Shown piece after piece: positions 19,064 to 28,445 of a DNA stretch of 64,000 nt; the stretch's first letter is position 1, and every line of letters begins with the position of its first letter. The DNA comes from Actinoplanes sp. NBC_00393. Lineage in GTDB: Bacteria; Actinomycetota; Actinomycetes; Mycobacteriales; Micromonosporaceae. The notes under the pieces were generated by a model. That model did no database searches. It was not told where the DNA came from and saw nothing but the letters and a program-made list of their open reading frames with translations. Both the position numbers and the translations under genes were made by a program. The stretch lies in contig NZ_CP107942.1 of assembly GCF_036053395.1 (NCBI RefSeq), forward strand, positions 8,767,001 to 8,831,000, written 5' to 3'.

Positions 19064-20385
19064 CGACATCCGAGTACGCGAGCGAGCGCGAAACCACCGA
19101 AGGCCGGGTCTTCACGGTCACCGGCGGCGACTGGGACACGCTGACCGCCAGCGTCGACCCGCTCAGCAACGAGAAGATCGTCGTCAACATGGGCCCGCAG
19201 CACCCGTCCACGCACGGCGTGCTCCGGCTGGTCCTGGAGCTCGAGGGCGAGACGGTCACCGAGTGCCGGCCGGTCATCGGTTACCTGCACACCGGGATCG
19301 AGAAGAACCTCGAGTACCGGAACTGGACCCAGGGCGTCACGTTCGTGACCCGCATGGACTACCTGTCGAACATGTCCAACGAGGCGGCGTACTGCCTCGC
19401 GGTGGAGAAGCTGCTCGGGATCACCGACCAGATCACCGAGCGGACGAACACGATCCGGGTCATGTTCATGGAGCTCCAGCGGATCGCCTCGCACCTGGTG
19501 TGGCTGGCCACCACCGGCATGGAGCTGGGCGCCATCTCGATGATGCTTTACGGCTTCCGCGAGCGTGAGTACATCCTCGACATCTTCGAGGAGACCTCCG
19601 GCCTGCGGATGAACAACGGCTACATCCGGCCCGGCGGCCTCGCGCAGGATCTCCCGGAGTCCGCGGTTCGCAAGATCCGCGACTTCCTCAAGTACCTGCC
19701 GAAGAAGCTCAAGGAATACGAGGCGATGCTGTCCGGCCAGATCATCTGGCAGCAGCGGACGCAGGGCGTCGCCGTCCTGGACGTCACCGGATGCCTGGCC
19801 CTCGGCATCACCGGCCCGGTGCTCCGCGCCGCCGGCCTGCCCTGGGACCTGCGCAAGACGATGCCGTACAGCGGGTACGAGAACTACGAGTTCGACGTGC
19901 CGACCGCGACGACCGCCGACGTCTGGGGCCGCTACCTGGTCCGGGTGGCGGAGATCCGGGAGTCGCTGAAGATCGTCGAGCAGGCGCTGGACCGTCTCCG
20001 TCCCGGCCCGATCTGGATCGAGGACAAGAAGATCGCCTGGCCGTCGCAGCTCGCGCTCGGCCTCGACGGGCTCGGCAACTCGCTCGAGCACGTCGCCAAG
20101 ATCATGGGTCAGTCGATGGAGTCGCTGATCCACCATTTCAAGCTCGTGACCGAGGGCTTCCGGGTTCCGCCTGGTCAAGTCTATGTCGCGGTCGAGCATC
20201 CGCGTGGCGAACTCGGCGTTCACGCGGTTTCCGACGGCGGGACGCATCCGTACCGGGTGCACTACCGCGAGCCGAGCTTCGTCAACCTCCAGGCCATTCC
20301 CGCGATGGCAGAGGGGGCACTGCTGGCCGACGTGATCGCCGGCGGCGCCTCGCTGGACCCCGTGATGGGTGGGTGTGACCGCTGA
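19060..20385 (+). CDS. nuoD: NADH-quinone oxidoreductase subunit D
   Basis: A 441-residue 49-kDa subunit, homologous to hydrogenase large subunits and forming the quinone-binding site with NuoB. The signatures [15 protein letters not shown] and [16 protein letters not shown] (quinone loop) are present, as is the C-terminal PHxR-like block. The N-terminal 30 residues are extra and polar. GTG 19060 overlaps the nuoC stop (GTGA); the stop overlaps the nuoE ATG by 1 bp (TGATG). Confidence 0.96.
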   Translation: MTTSEYASERETTEGRVFTVTGGDWDTLTASVDPLSNEKIVVNMGPQHPSTHGVLRLVLELEGETVTECRPVIGYLHTGIEKNLEYRNWTQGVTFVTRMDYLSNMSNEAAYCLAVEKLLGITDQITERTNTIRVMFMELQRIASHLVWLATTGMELGAISMMLYGFREREYILDIFEETSGLRMNNGYIRPGGLAQDLPESAVRKIRDFLKYLPKKLKEYEAMLSGQIIWQQRTQGVAVLDVTGCLALGITGPVLRAAGLPWDLRKTMPYSGYENYEFDVPTATTADVWGRYLVRVAEIRESLKIVEQALDRLRPGPIWIEDKKIAWPSQLALGLDGLGNSLEHVAKIMGQSMESLIHHFKLVTEGFRVPPGQVYVAVEHPRGELGVHAVSDGGTHPYRVHYREPSFVNLQAIPAMAEGALLADVIAGGASLDPVMGGCDR

Positions 20386-21539
20386 TGTCCGAAACAACGG
20401 TGGAATTTTCCCCAGCGGCAGCACCGCTCGCGGAGAAGCTGCTCGAGCCGGCGCTGGAGATCCTGGCCCGCTACCCGGTGGGCCGGGAGCGGTCGGCGCT
20501 CCTGCCGCTGCTGCACCTGGTGCAGACCGAGGAGGGCCACGTCAGCCCGACCGGTGTGGCGTTCTGTGCCGAGATCCTCGGGATCAACAAGGCCCAGGTC
20601 GGCGCGGTGGCCACCTTCTACACCATGTACAAGCGCCGCCCGACGGGTGAATACCTGGTCAGCGTCTGCACCAACACGCTGTGCAACGTCATGGGCGGCC
20701 AGGAGGTCTACGACCAGCTGAGCGAGCACCTCGGCGTCGGGCACGACCAGACCACCGCCGACGGCAAGATCACGCTGGAGCACGCCGAGTGCCTGGCCGC
20801 CTGCGACTACGCCCCGGTGGTGACGGTCAACTACGACTTCACCGTCGACGAGGCAACCCCGCAGGCCGCAGTCGAGCTGGTGGAGAACCTGCGCAGGGGT
20901 GAGCGGCCGACCCCGGCCCGCGGCGCCCGGATCTGCTCGCTCAAGGAGATGCAGTACCAGTTGGCCGGCTTCGCCGACCCGCGCGACGGCGCTGTCGCTG
21001 ACGGGGTGGCCGGGGCGCCGACGCTGCGCGGCGTTCGCCTGGCGCAGGAGCACGGCATCGCGGTCGCCGGGTTCGACCCGGAGAGCCCGATCACCAAGAC
21101 CAAGCCGGCCCGCGACGAGAGCGCTCTGCCGCCCCGGACCGACGACGCCGACAAGCCGGTCGAGGCCAAGCCGGAGGGCCGCCTCACGACCGCCGCCAAG
21201 AAGGCCGCGGGCGCGGTCAAGGCGGCGGCCGGCGCGGTGGCCGACAAGGTGGAGGAGCGCCGGCACGCCGGGCGGCCCACCGACACCGGCGACGTCAAGG
21301 ACCCGGAGGTACGCGCGGCGGAGTCCCGCAACCCCACGGCGGACACCCCCGGCACTCCCCAGACGACGACCCCGGTGCCCGACACTCCCGCCGAAGAAGC
21401 CGGGGTCGAGGGCAACGAACCGGCCGGCGACGGCAAACCCGCCGGTGACAGCACCCGGGGCGAGCGGATCGTCAGCCAGCGCAACGCCGAGCAGAAGCCG
21501 GCCAGCAACGTCCCGAGCGGTACCGAGGAGGAGAAGTGA
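20385..21539 (+). CDS. nuoE: NADH-quinone oxidoreductase subunit E with long disordered tail
   Basis: A 384-residue subunit with a thioredoxin-like [2Fe-2S] (N1a) domain at about residues 20-185. Ligands are readable: CTNTLC and CLAAC. NuoE usually has about 160-250 residues. Here roughly 150 residues after position 235 are low-complexity and rich in Ala, Lys, Pro, Thr, Glu and Asp, with a Lys/Ala helix (TTAAKKAAGAVKAAAGAVAD). The tail has no cysteine and is probably disordered. It is in frame, with normal codon use, so not a frameshift. Its stop overlaps the nuoF GTG. Confidence 0.93.
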   Translation: MSETTVEFSPAAAPLAEKLLEPALEILARYPVGRERSALLPLLHLVQTEEGHVSPTGVAFCAEILGINKAQVGAVATFYTMYKRRPTGEYLVSVCTNTLCNVMGGQEVYDQLSEHLGVGHDQTTADGKITLEHAECLAACDYAPVVTVNYDFTVDEATPQAAVELVENLRRGERPTPARGARICSLKEMQYQLAGFADPRDGAVADGVAGAPTLRGVRLAQEHGIAVAGFDPESPITKTKPARDESALPPRTDDADKPVEAKPEGRLTTAAKKAAGAVKAAAGAVADKVEERRHAGRPTDTGDVKDPEVRAAESRNPTADTPGTPQTTTPVPDTPAEEAGVEGNEPAGDGKPAGDSTRGERIVSQRNAEQKPASNVPSGTEEEK

Positions 21540-22852
21540 CCCAGCCACGGCCGGAGGTCCTCCAGAAGCTCACCCCCGTCCTGACCAAGCGCTGGCTCTC
21601 GCCGGACGCCTGGCAGATCGGGGTCTACGAGCGGCTCGACGGCTATGCGGCACTCCGCAAGTCGCTCGACGTGCACCCGGACGACCTGATCCAGCTGATC
21701 AAGGACTCCGGTCTGCGCGGTCGCGGCGGCGCCGGCTTCCCGACCGGCCTGAAGTGGGGCTTCATCCCGCAGGGCGACGGCAAGCCGCACTACCTCGTGA
21801 TCAACGCGGACGAGGGCGAGCCGGGCACCTGCAAGGACCTGCCGCTGATGACGTACGACCCGCACTCGCTGATCGAAGGCGCGATCATCGCCTCCTACGC
21901 GATCCGCGCGAACCGGGCGTTCATCTACATCCGCGGTGAGGCGGTGCACGCCGCTCGCCGGCTGCGCAACGCGGTCCAGGAGGCGTACGCCAAGGGCTAC
22001 CTCGGCAAGAACATCCTCAAGTCCGGGTTCGACCTCGATCTCGTCGTGCACAGCGGCGCGGGGGCGTACATCTGCGGTGAGGAGACCGCGCTGCTGGACT
22101 CGCTGGAAGGCTTCCGCGGCCAGCCCCGGCTGCGCCCGCCGTTCCCGGCCATCGCGGGTCTCTACGCCAGCCCGACCGTGGTCAACAACGTCGGCACCAT
22201 CGCCAGCGTGCCGTACATCGTGCTGGGCGGCGCGGACTGGTGGAAGAGCATGGGCACCGAGAAGTCGGCCGGCCCGATGATCTACTCGCTCTCCGGCCGG
22301 GTGGTCAACCCGGGCCAGTACGAGTGCGGCCTCGGTATCACTCTGCGCGAGCTGATCGAGCTGGCCGGGGGCATGAAGCCCGGCCACAACCTGAAGTTCT
22401 GGACGCCGGGCGGCTCGTCGACGCCGATCCTGACCGCCGAGCACATCGACACCCCGATGGACTTCGAGGGTGTCGCGGCGGCCGGGTCGATCCTCGGCAC
22501 CACGGCGATGCAGATCTTCTCGGACCAGGACTGCCCGGTCTACAACACGTGGCGGTGGCTGGAGTTCTACCACCACGAGTCGTGCGGCAAGTGCACCCCG
22601 TGCCGCGAGGGCAACTACTGGATGGTCCGCACCTACCGGCGGATCCTCGCCGGTCAGGGCACCTACGCCGACCTGGACACCCTGCAGGACACCGCGGACA
22701 ACATCTTCGGCCGGTCCTTCTGCGGCCTCGGCGACGGCGCGGCGACGCCGGTCGTGTCGACGCTCAAGTGGTTCCGGGACGACTACCTCGGCTACATCGA
22801 GGGCCGCACCGCGCCGCGGCTCTCCGAGAAGTCCCTTGTAGGAGCGCACTGA
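21536..22852 (+). CDS. nuoF: NADH-quinone oxidoreductase subunit F
   Basis: A 438-residue NADH-binding subunit with FMN and the N3 [4Fe-4S] cluster. The glycine-rich NADH site GLRGRGGAGFPTGLKW, the FMN region INADEGEPGTCKD and the cluster ligands CGKCTPCREGNYW plus a distal Cys (FGRSFCGLGD) are intact. It passes electrons from NADH via FMN into complex I. GTG start overlaps the nuoE stop (GTGA). A 58-bp gap, the largest within the operon, separates it from nuoG. Confidence 0.96.
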   Translation: MTQPRPEVLQKLTPVLTKRWLSPDAWQIGVYERLDGYAALRKSLDVHPDDLIQLIKDSGLRGRGGAGFPTGLKWGFIPQGDGKPHYLVINADEGEPGTCKDLPLMTYDPHSLIEGAIIASYAIRANRAFIYIRGEAVHAARRLRNAVQEAYAKGYLGKNILKSGFDLDLVVHSGAGAYICGEETALLDSLEGFRGQPRLRPPFPAIAGLYASPTVVNNVGTIASVPYIVLGGADWWKSMGTEKSAGPMIYSLSGRVVNPGQYECGLGITLRELIELAGGMKPGHNLKFWTPGGSSTPILTAEHIDTPMDFEGVAAAGSILGTTAMQIFSDQDCPVYNTWRWLEFYHHESCGKCTPCREGNYWMVRTYRRILAGQGTYADLDTLQDTADNIFGRSFCGLGDGAATPVVSTLKWFRDDYLGYIEGRTAPRLSEKSLVGAH

Positions 22853-22895
22853 TGCGAGCGAGGAGCGCAGCGAAGCAAGCCCCGCAGTCCGCATC
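22851..22895. repeat. REP-like intergenic element between nuoF and nuoG
   Basis: The nuoF-nuoG gap is filled by a purine-rich stretch with repeated GAGCG/GCAGCG words bounded by GATGCG (22851-22856) and CGCATC (22890-22895), which are inverted. It is the only real gap between the first seven nuo genes. I recall similar short elements dispersed in Micromonosporaceae genomes, but that needs a genome search. Confidence 0.35.
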
Positions 22896-22910
22896 GAAAG
22901 GTAGGCACAG

Positions 22911-25409
22911 GTGACTGATGTAGCCAAGAGGGCCGACACCGTCTCGCTGACCGTGGACGGCGTCGAGGTCACCGCCGAAAAGGGTGAGCTGGTCATCCGG
23001 GTCGCCGAGCGGATGGGTATCGCCATCCCGCGGTTCTGCGACCACCCGCTGCTGGCCCCGGCCGGCGCCTGCCGGCAGTGTCTGGTCGAGGTGGAGGGCC
23101 AGCGCAAGCCGGTCGCCTCGTGCACCCAGACGGTGGCCGAGGGCATGGTGGTCAAGACCCAGCTCAGCTCGCCGGTGGCGGCCAAGGCGCAGGCCGGCAT
23201 CATGGAGATGCTGCTGATCAACCACCCGCTCGACTGCCCGACCTGTGACAAGGGCGGCGAATGCCCGCTGCAGAACCAGGCGATGAGCACCGGCCGCGCG
23301 GACACCCGCTTCCACGAGCACAAGCGGGAGTACGAAAAGCCGATCCACATCTCCAGCCAGGTGCTGCTGGACCGGGAGCGGTGCGTGCTCTGCCAGCGCT
23401 GCACCCGGTTCTCCGAGGAGATCGCCGGTGACAAGTTCATCGACCTGATGGACCGCTCGTCCGGCGAGCAGATCAACGTCTACCGGGACGACTTCTTCGG
23501 CGGCGAGGGCACCGGGGACGGCCAGGTCGGTGAGGGCGAGGGGGACGTCCCGTTCAACTCGTACTTCTCCGGCAACACCATCCAGATCTGCCCGGTCGGC
23601 GCGCTCACCGGCGAGCAGTACCGGTTCCGTGCCCGCCCGTTCGACCTGGTCTCCACGCCGAGCGCCTGCGAGCACTGTGCCGCCGGCTGCGCCCAGCGCA
23701 CCGACCACCGCCGCGGCAAGGTGCTGCGCCGGCTGGCCGGCGACGACCCGGCGGTGAACGAGGAGTGGAACTGCGACAAGGGCCGCTGGGGCTTCCGGTA
23801 CGCCACCGCCACCGACCGGCTCACCACCCCGCTGGTCCGCGACGCGGCCAGCGGTGAGCTGCGCGAGGCGTCCTGGAGCGAGGCTCTGCTCGCGGCGGCC
23901 GAGGGCCTGCGGGCCGCGCGGGAGCGCGGCGTGGGCGTTCTGCCGGGTGGGCGACTGACGGTCGAGGATGCGTACGCCTACGCGAAGTTCGCCCGTGCCG
24001 TGCTCGGCACCAACGACATCGACTTCCGGGCCCGCCCGCTGCGTGCCTCCGGAGCGCCGCTGACGACGACCGAGGAGGCGGACTTCCTCGCCTCGGTCGT
24101 GGCCGGCACCTCCGAGGTCACGTACGCCGATGTGGAGAACGCGCCGTCGGTCGTGATCGTGGGGCTGGAGCCGGAGGAGGAGTGCCCGATCCTCTTCCTG
24201 CGCCTGCGTAAGGGCCACGTCAAGGGGAAGCTCAAGGTCACCGCAGTTTCGCCGTACCTCTCCCGCGGTTTTGAAAAGCTCGGCGCCGCGCTCGTCGCGG
24301 CCGTCCCGGGTGACGAGGCCCGGCTGCTCAACACCGACGCGGCTCTCGCCGGCGCGCTCAGCGCACCCGGCGCCCTGCTGATCGTGGGTGAGCGGCTGGC
24401 CACCGTGCCGGGCGGGCTCAGCGCGGCGGCCGACCTGGCCGCCCGCACTGGTGCCCGCCTCGCGTGGGTGCCGCGCCGGGCCGGTGACCGGGGTGCGCTC
24501 GACGCCGGCTGCCTGCCCAACCTGCTGCCCGGTGGCCGTCCGGTCACCGACGCGGCCGCCCGGGCCGAGCTCTCGCTGACCTGGCGGACCGACGCGGGTG
24601 TGCTGCCGAGCAGCCCGGGCCGGGACACCGACCGGATCATCGCGGCGGCTGCGGACGGCACGCTCGGCGGTCTGCTGGTCGGCGGCGTGGACCCGGCCGA
24701 CCTGGCCGATCCGCGGCTGGCCGAGGAGGCGCTCGACGCGGTGCCGTTCCTGGTCAGCCTGGAGGTCCGGCAGAGCGCGGTGACCCGCCGGGCCGACGTG
24801 GTGCTGCCGATCGCCCCGGCGGTCGAGAAAGCCGGCACCTACATGGACTGGGAAGGGCGGCTGCGGTCCTTCGGTGCGGTGCTGACCAGCACCGCGATGA
24901 CCGACGGCCGGGTGCTGGAGGCGATCGCGGCGCTGCTGGACGTCACCCTGAACACCGGAGACGTCCTGGCCATCCGCCGCGAGCTGGGCGGGATGCCGGC
25001 CAGCAGCGCGCCGCGGCCTGCGCAGCCGGTCACCGAGACGACCGACCTTCCGCGTACGGGTGAGCACGAGGCTGTCCTCGCGACCTGGCACCAGCTGATC
25101 GACCTGGGTTCCCTGCTCGACGGTGACCAGGTGCTGGCCGGTACGGCCCGTCCGCCGGTGGTCCGCCTCGGCAAGGGCCTGGCCGAGGAGCTCGGGGTCG
25201 CCGACGGTGACCTGGTCACGGTCGGAACCGGTCGCGGAAGCGTGACGCTTCCGGCCGCGATCACCGACCTGCCGCCGCGCGTGGTCTGGCTGCCCACCAA
25301 CTCGCCGGGCTCGACGGTGCGCCGCAGTCTCGGCGTCACCGCGGGTGCGGTGGTCAAGCTGACGGCCGGGGTGCCCGGTCCGATCCTTGCCGAGGGAGCT
25401 GCTCAATGA
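22911..25409 (+). CDS. nuoG: NADH-quinone oxidoreductase subunit G
   Basis: An 832-residue iron-sulfur subunit. The N-terminal ferredoxin domain has [17 protein letters not shown] (N1b); [14 protein letters not shown] and CVLCQRC...ICPVG bind N5/N4-type clusters. An extra C-x2-C-x3-C (CEHCAAGC) with a later Cys ([12 protein letters not shown]) matches the off-path N7 cluster known in E. coli and Thermus. The rest is a molybdopterin-oxidoreductase-like fold without a cofactor. GTG start at 22911; a weak AGG lies upstream. The stop overlaps the nuoH ATG. Confidence 0.95.
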   Translation: MTDVAKRADTVSLTVDGVEVTAEKGELVIRVAERMGIAIPRFCDHPLLAPAGACRQCLVEVEGQRKPVASCTQTVAEGMVVKTQLSSPVAAKAQAGIMEMLLINHPLDCPTCDKGGECPLQNQAMSTGRADTRFHEHKREYEKPIHISSQVLLDRERCVLCQRCTRFSEEIAGDKFIDLMDRSSGEQINVYRDDFFGGEGTGDGQVGEGEGDVPFNSYFSGNTIQICPVGALTGEQYRFRARPFDLVSTPSACEHCAAGCAQRTDHRRGKVLRRLAGDDPAVNEEWNCDKGRWGFRYATATDRLTTPLVRDAASGELREASWSEALLAAAEGLRAARERGVGVLPGGRLTVEDAYAYAKFARAVLGTNDIDFRARPLRASGAPLTTTEEADFLASVVAGTSEVTYADVENAPSVVIVGLEPEEECPILFLRLRKGHVKGKLKVTAVSPYLSRGFEKLGAALVAAVPGDEARLLNTDAALAGALSAPGALLIVGERLATVPGGLSAAADLAARTGARLAWVPRRAGDRGALDAGCLPNLLPGGRPVTDAAARAELSLTWRTDAGVLPSSPGRDTDRIIAAAADGTLGGLLVGGVDPADLADPRLAEEALDAVPFLVSLEVRQSAVTRRADVVLPIAPAVEKAGTYMDWEGRLRSFGAVLTSTAMTDGRVLEAIAALLDVTLNTGDVLAIRRELGGMPASSAPRPAQPVTETTDLPRTGEHEAVLATWHQLIDLGSLLDGDQVLAGTARPPVVRLGKGLAEELGVADGDLVTVGTGRGSVTLPAAITDLPPRVVWLPTNSPGSTVRRSLGVTAGAVVKLTAGVPGPILAEGAAQ

Positions 25410-26776
25410 ACTCCGTGGTCCTCGCGGCGCACGCCGTCGACCCGACGCTGGAGACGTTCGAGAACGACATCTGGTGGATCACGCTGATCAAGCTGTTCGG
25501 CGTGTTCGTGCTGCTCCTGCTGCTGACGCTGTTCACGATCAACTATGAGCGCAAGGTCGTGGCCCGGATGGCGGTCCGGCCCGGCCCGAACCAGGTGGGT
25601 CCGAAGGGCTGGTTGCAGAGCCTCACCGACGGCTTGAAGCTGCCGTTCAAGGAGGAGATCATTCCGAAGACCGCCGACAAGGTGGTCTACTTCATCGCCC
25701 CGGTGATCTCGGCGACGGTGGCGTTCACCGCCTTCGCGGTGATCCCGTTCGGCGGTGTGGTGAACATGTTCGGTCACCAGACCGCTCTGCAGCTGACTGA
25801 CGTACCGGTCTCCGTGCTGGTGTTGCTGGCCTGTTCGTCGATGGCCGTCTACGGCGTGGTGCTGGCCGGCTGGGCGTCCGGCTCGACCTACCCGCTGCTC
25901 GGTGGTCTCCGGTCCAGCGCGCAGATGATCTCGTACGAGGTCGCGATGGGGCTCTCCATCGTGGCGGTGTTCATGACCGCCGGCACGATGAGCACCTCGC
26001 AGATCGTCGCCGCGCAGGCCGACGGCAACCCGGTGAACATCTTCGGCGTCGAACTGACCGCCCCCGGGTGGTACGCGGTCCAGCTCCTGCCGAGCTTCCT
26101 GATCTACATGATCGCGGCGGTCGGCGAGACCAACCGGGCGCCGTTCGACCTGCCCGAGGCGGAGTCCGAGCTGGTCGGTGGCTTCCACACTGAGTACTCG
26201 TCGTTCAAGTTCGCGCTCTTCTTCCTCGCCGAGTACATCAACATGATCACCGTCTCGGCGTTCTGCACCACGCTGTTCCTGGGCGGCTGGCGGGCCCCGT
26301 GGCCGATCACCGCGGTCTGGGAGGGCGCCAACGCCGGCTACTTCGGACTGATCTGGTTCTTCCTCAAGGTGTTCGCGCTGCTCTTCGGCTTCATCTGGCT
26401 CCGCGCGACGCTGCCCCGGATGCGCTACGACCAGTTCATGCGGTTCGGCTGGAAGGTGCTGATCCCGGTCAACCTGGTCTGGATCCTGTTCCTGGCCTAC
26501 TTCAAGGTCGCCCAGAGCGGCGCCTTCAGCAGCGAGGCCCGGTTGATCTCCGCGGTCGCCATCGCCGTCGTAGTGCTGGCCGTCGCGTGGGGCTGGCCGG
26601 CGCAGAAGAAGCCGAAGCAGTTGTCGCTCGAGGAACAGGTGCATCAGCGACCGCCGGGCAGTTTCCCGGTGCCACCGATGGACCTGCAAGTGCCGCCGAG
26701 CCCGCGTGCCCGTCGAGCCGTGGCCGAACGTGCCCCGGCCGCGGTCGGCGGCGAGTCCGAAACGAAGGAGGTGTGA
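25406..26776 (+). CDS. nuoH: NADH-quinone oxidoreductase subunit H
   Basis: A 456-residue membrane subunit with about nine helices that, with NuoB and NuoD, forms the quinone entry chamber. Conserved pieces are [37 protein letters not shown] and the C-terminal [14 protein letters not shown]. coli NuoH has about 325 residues; here the excess is an N-terminal extension and a cytosolic C-terminal tail of about 60 residues rich in Pro and basic residues. ATGA overlap with nuoG. Confidence 0.95.
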   Translation: MNSVVLAAHAVDPTLETFENDIWWITLIKLFGVFVLLLLLTLFTINYERKVVARMAVRPGPNQVGPKGWLQSLTDGLKLPFKEEIIPKTADKVVYFIAPVISATVAFTAFAVIPFGGVVNMFGHQTALQLTDVPVSVLVLLACSSMAVYGVVLAGWASGSTYPLLGGLRSSAQMISYEVAMGLSIVAVFMTAGTMSTSQIVAAQADGNPVNIFGVELTAPGWYAVQLLPSFLIYMIAAVGETNRAPFDLPEAESELVGGFHTEYSSFKFALFFLAEYINMITVSAFCTTLFLGGWRAPWPITAVWEGANAGYFGLIWFFLKVFALLFGFIWLRATLPRMRYDQFMRFGWKVLIPVNLVWILFLAYFKVAQSGAFSSEARLISAVAIAVVVLAVAWGWPAQKKPKQLSLEEQVHQRPPGSFPVPPMDLQVPPSPRARRAVAERAPAAVGGESETKEV

Positions 26777-26777
26777 C

Positions 26778-27395
26778 GTGGGCACGTTCACCGGCTCCTT
26801 CAAGGGTTTCGGCGTGACCTTCGCGCACATGTTCCGCAAGGTGATCACGACCGACTACCCGTTCTCGCCGCCGAAGCCGGCGCCGCGCTACCACGGCCGG
26901 CACATCCTCAACCGGCACCCGGACGGGCTGGAGAAGTGCATCGGCTGCGAGCTGTGCGCCTGGGCCTGCCCGGCCGACGCGATCTACGTCGAGGGCGGCG
27001 ACAACACCGACGAGCAGCGGTTCTCGCCGGGTGAGCGGTACGCGAAGATCTACCAGATCAACTACGCCCGGTGCATCTTCTGCGGGCTCTGCATCGAGGC
27101 CTGCCCGACCCGCTCGCTCACCATGAGCAACGAGTACGAGCTGGCCCGCGACAACCGCCAGGATCTGATCTTCACGAAGAAGGAGCTCCTGGCGCCGCTG
27201 CTGCCCGGCATGGAGCAGCCGCCGCACCCGATGCGCCTCGGTGAGACCGACAAGGACTACTACGTCGGCGCCCTCACCAACCCGGGCACCTCGGTCGGCG
27301 CCGAGCGGGCGCCGTGGGCCACGAACGAGGCCGAGGACGCCACCGGGCAGGCCGCTCCCAGCGCGCCCGGCGTTCCCAGCAAGGAGGCCGTGTGA
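26778..27395 (+). CDS. nuoI: NADH-quinone oxidoreductase subunit I
   Basis: A 205-residue ferredoxin-like subunit holding two [4Fe-4S] clusters (N6a, N6b). Both motifs are complete: [12 protein letters not shown] and [12 protein letters not shown]. It carries electrons from NuoG to NuoB. A 40-residue Ala/Pro-rich C-terminal tail follows the core. GTG 26778 lies 1 bp after the nuoH stop and is preceded by AAGGAGGTG, a strong ribosome binding site. Its stop overlaps the nuoJ ATG. Confidence 0.95.
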   Translation: MGTFTGSFKGFGVTFAHMFRKVITTDYPFSPPKPAPRYHGRHILNRHPDGLEKCIGCELCAWACPADAIYVEGGDNTDEQRFSPGERYAKIYQINYARCIFCGLCIEACPTRSLTMSNEYELARDNRQDLIFTKKELLAPLLPGMEQPPHPMRLGETDKDYYVGALTNPGTSVGAERAPWATNEAEDATGQAAPSAPGVPSKEAV

Positions 27396-28138
27396 TGGAC
27401 GCGGTATCCACCGGCGAGCAGGTCGCCTTCTGGATCCTGGGTTCGGTCGCGGTGATCGGCGCGCTCGGCATGGTGCTGGCCCGTAACGCGGTGCACTCCG
27501 CGCTCTGGCTGGTCGTGACGATGCTCTGCCTGGGCTTCCTCTACGTGGTCAACGCGGCGCCGTTCCTCGGCATGGTGCAGATCATCGTCTACACCGGCGC
27601 GATCATGATGCTGTTCCTGTTCGTGCTGATGCTGGTCGGCCGGGACGCCTCGGACTCGCTGATCGAGACTCTGCGTGGTCAGCGGCTCGCCGCCATCGCG
27701 CTGGGTATCGGTTTCGCCGCGCTGATCGCGACCGGGCTGGCCCGCTCGCTCGGCACGACGTTCGTGGCGGGTCTGGACGCGGCGAACGCGAACGGCAACG
27801 TCCAGGGCCTGGCCGCACTCCTGTTCACCCAGTACGTCTTCGCCTTCGAGGTGACCTCGGCGCTGCTCATCACGGCAGCGGTCGGCGCGATGATCCTGGC
27901 GCACGTGGAGAAGGCCAAGGAGGACAAGGCCGACCAGGTCACCCGGATGCGCGAGCGCTTCCGGCCGGGCAACTACCCCGGTCCGAAGGCGGGTCCCGGC
28001 GTCTACGCGAACACCATGTCGGTGGCCGCGCCGGCCCGGCTGCCCGACGGCAACGGCGCCGAACGCAGCATCTCCCCGATCCTCCCGGTCCGTGAGCTGA
28101 GCGAGATCGAGGCGGCTCCGAAGGGAACCGAGAAATGA
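27395..28138 (+). CDS. nuoJ: NADH-quinone oxidoreductase subunit J
   Basis: A 247-residue membrane subunit. Five transmembrane helices occupy about residues 8-175, including the conserved third-helix region [20 protein letters not shown], which in complex I changes shape during turnover. The last 70 residues form a polar cytosolic tail. E. coli NuoJ has about 184 residues. ATG 27395 overlaps the nuoI stop (TGATG); the stop overlaps nuoK (ATGA). Confidence 0.95.
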   Translation: MDAVSTGEQVAFWILGSVAVIGALGMVLARNAVHSALWLVVTMLCLGFLYVVNAAPFLGMVQIIVYTGAIMMLFLFVLMLVGRDASDSLIETLRGQRLAAIALGIGFAALIATGLARSLGTTFVAGLDAANANGNVQGLAALLFTQYVFAFEVTSALLITAAVGAMILAHVEKAKEDKADQVTRMRERFRPGNYPGPKAGPGVYANTMSVAAPARLPDGNGAERSISPILPVRELSEIEAAPKGTEK

Positions 28139-28434
28139 CGCCTGATTACTACCTCGTCCTGGCGACCATTCTCTTCACCATCGGCGCCACCGGGGTCCTG
28201 ATCCGCCGCAACGCGATCGTGCTGTTCATGTGCATCGAGCTGATGCTCAACGCGGCGAACCTGGCGCTGGTCACCTTCAGCCGGATCAACGGCGGCCTGG
28301 ACGGCCAGATCATCTCGTTCTTCGTGATGGTCGTCGCGGCAGCCGAGGTCGTGGTCGGCCTCGCCATCATCATGTCGATCTTCCGTACGCGGCGCTCGGC
28401 GAGCGTCGACGACGCGAACCTCCTCAAGTACTGA
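28135..28434 (+). CDS. nuoK: NADH-quinone oxidoreductase subunit K
   Basis: A 99-residue subunit with three transmembrane helices, the standard size. The conserved glutamate in the second helix ([13 protein letters not shown]) and a second carboxylate in helix 3 ([11 protein letters not shown]) belong to the proton path. MrpC-like. ATG start overlaps the nuoJ stop (ATGA). Confidence 0.96.
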   Translation: MTPDYYLVLATILFTIGATGVLIRRNAIVLFMCIELMLNAANLALVTFSRINGGLDGQIISFFVMVVAAAEVVVGLAIIMSIFRTRRSASVDDANLLKY

Positions 28435-28445
28435 AGGGCCTTCAC

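Noticed and set aside
22764..25406. 880-codon minus-strand frame opposite nuoG
   Set aside because: Antisense to a gene with all iron-sulfur ligands; no domain in the translation.
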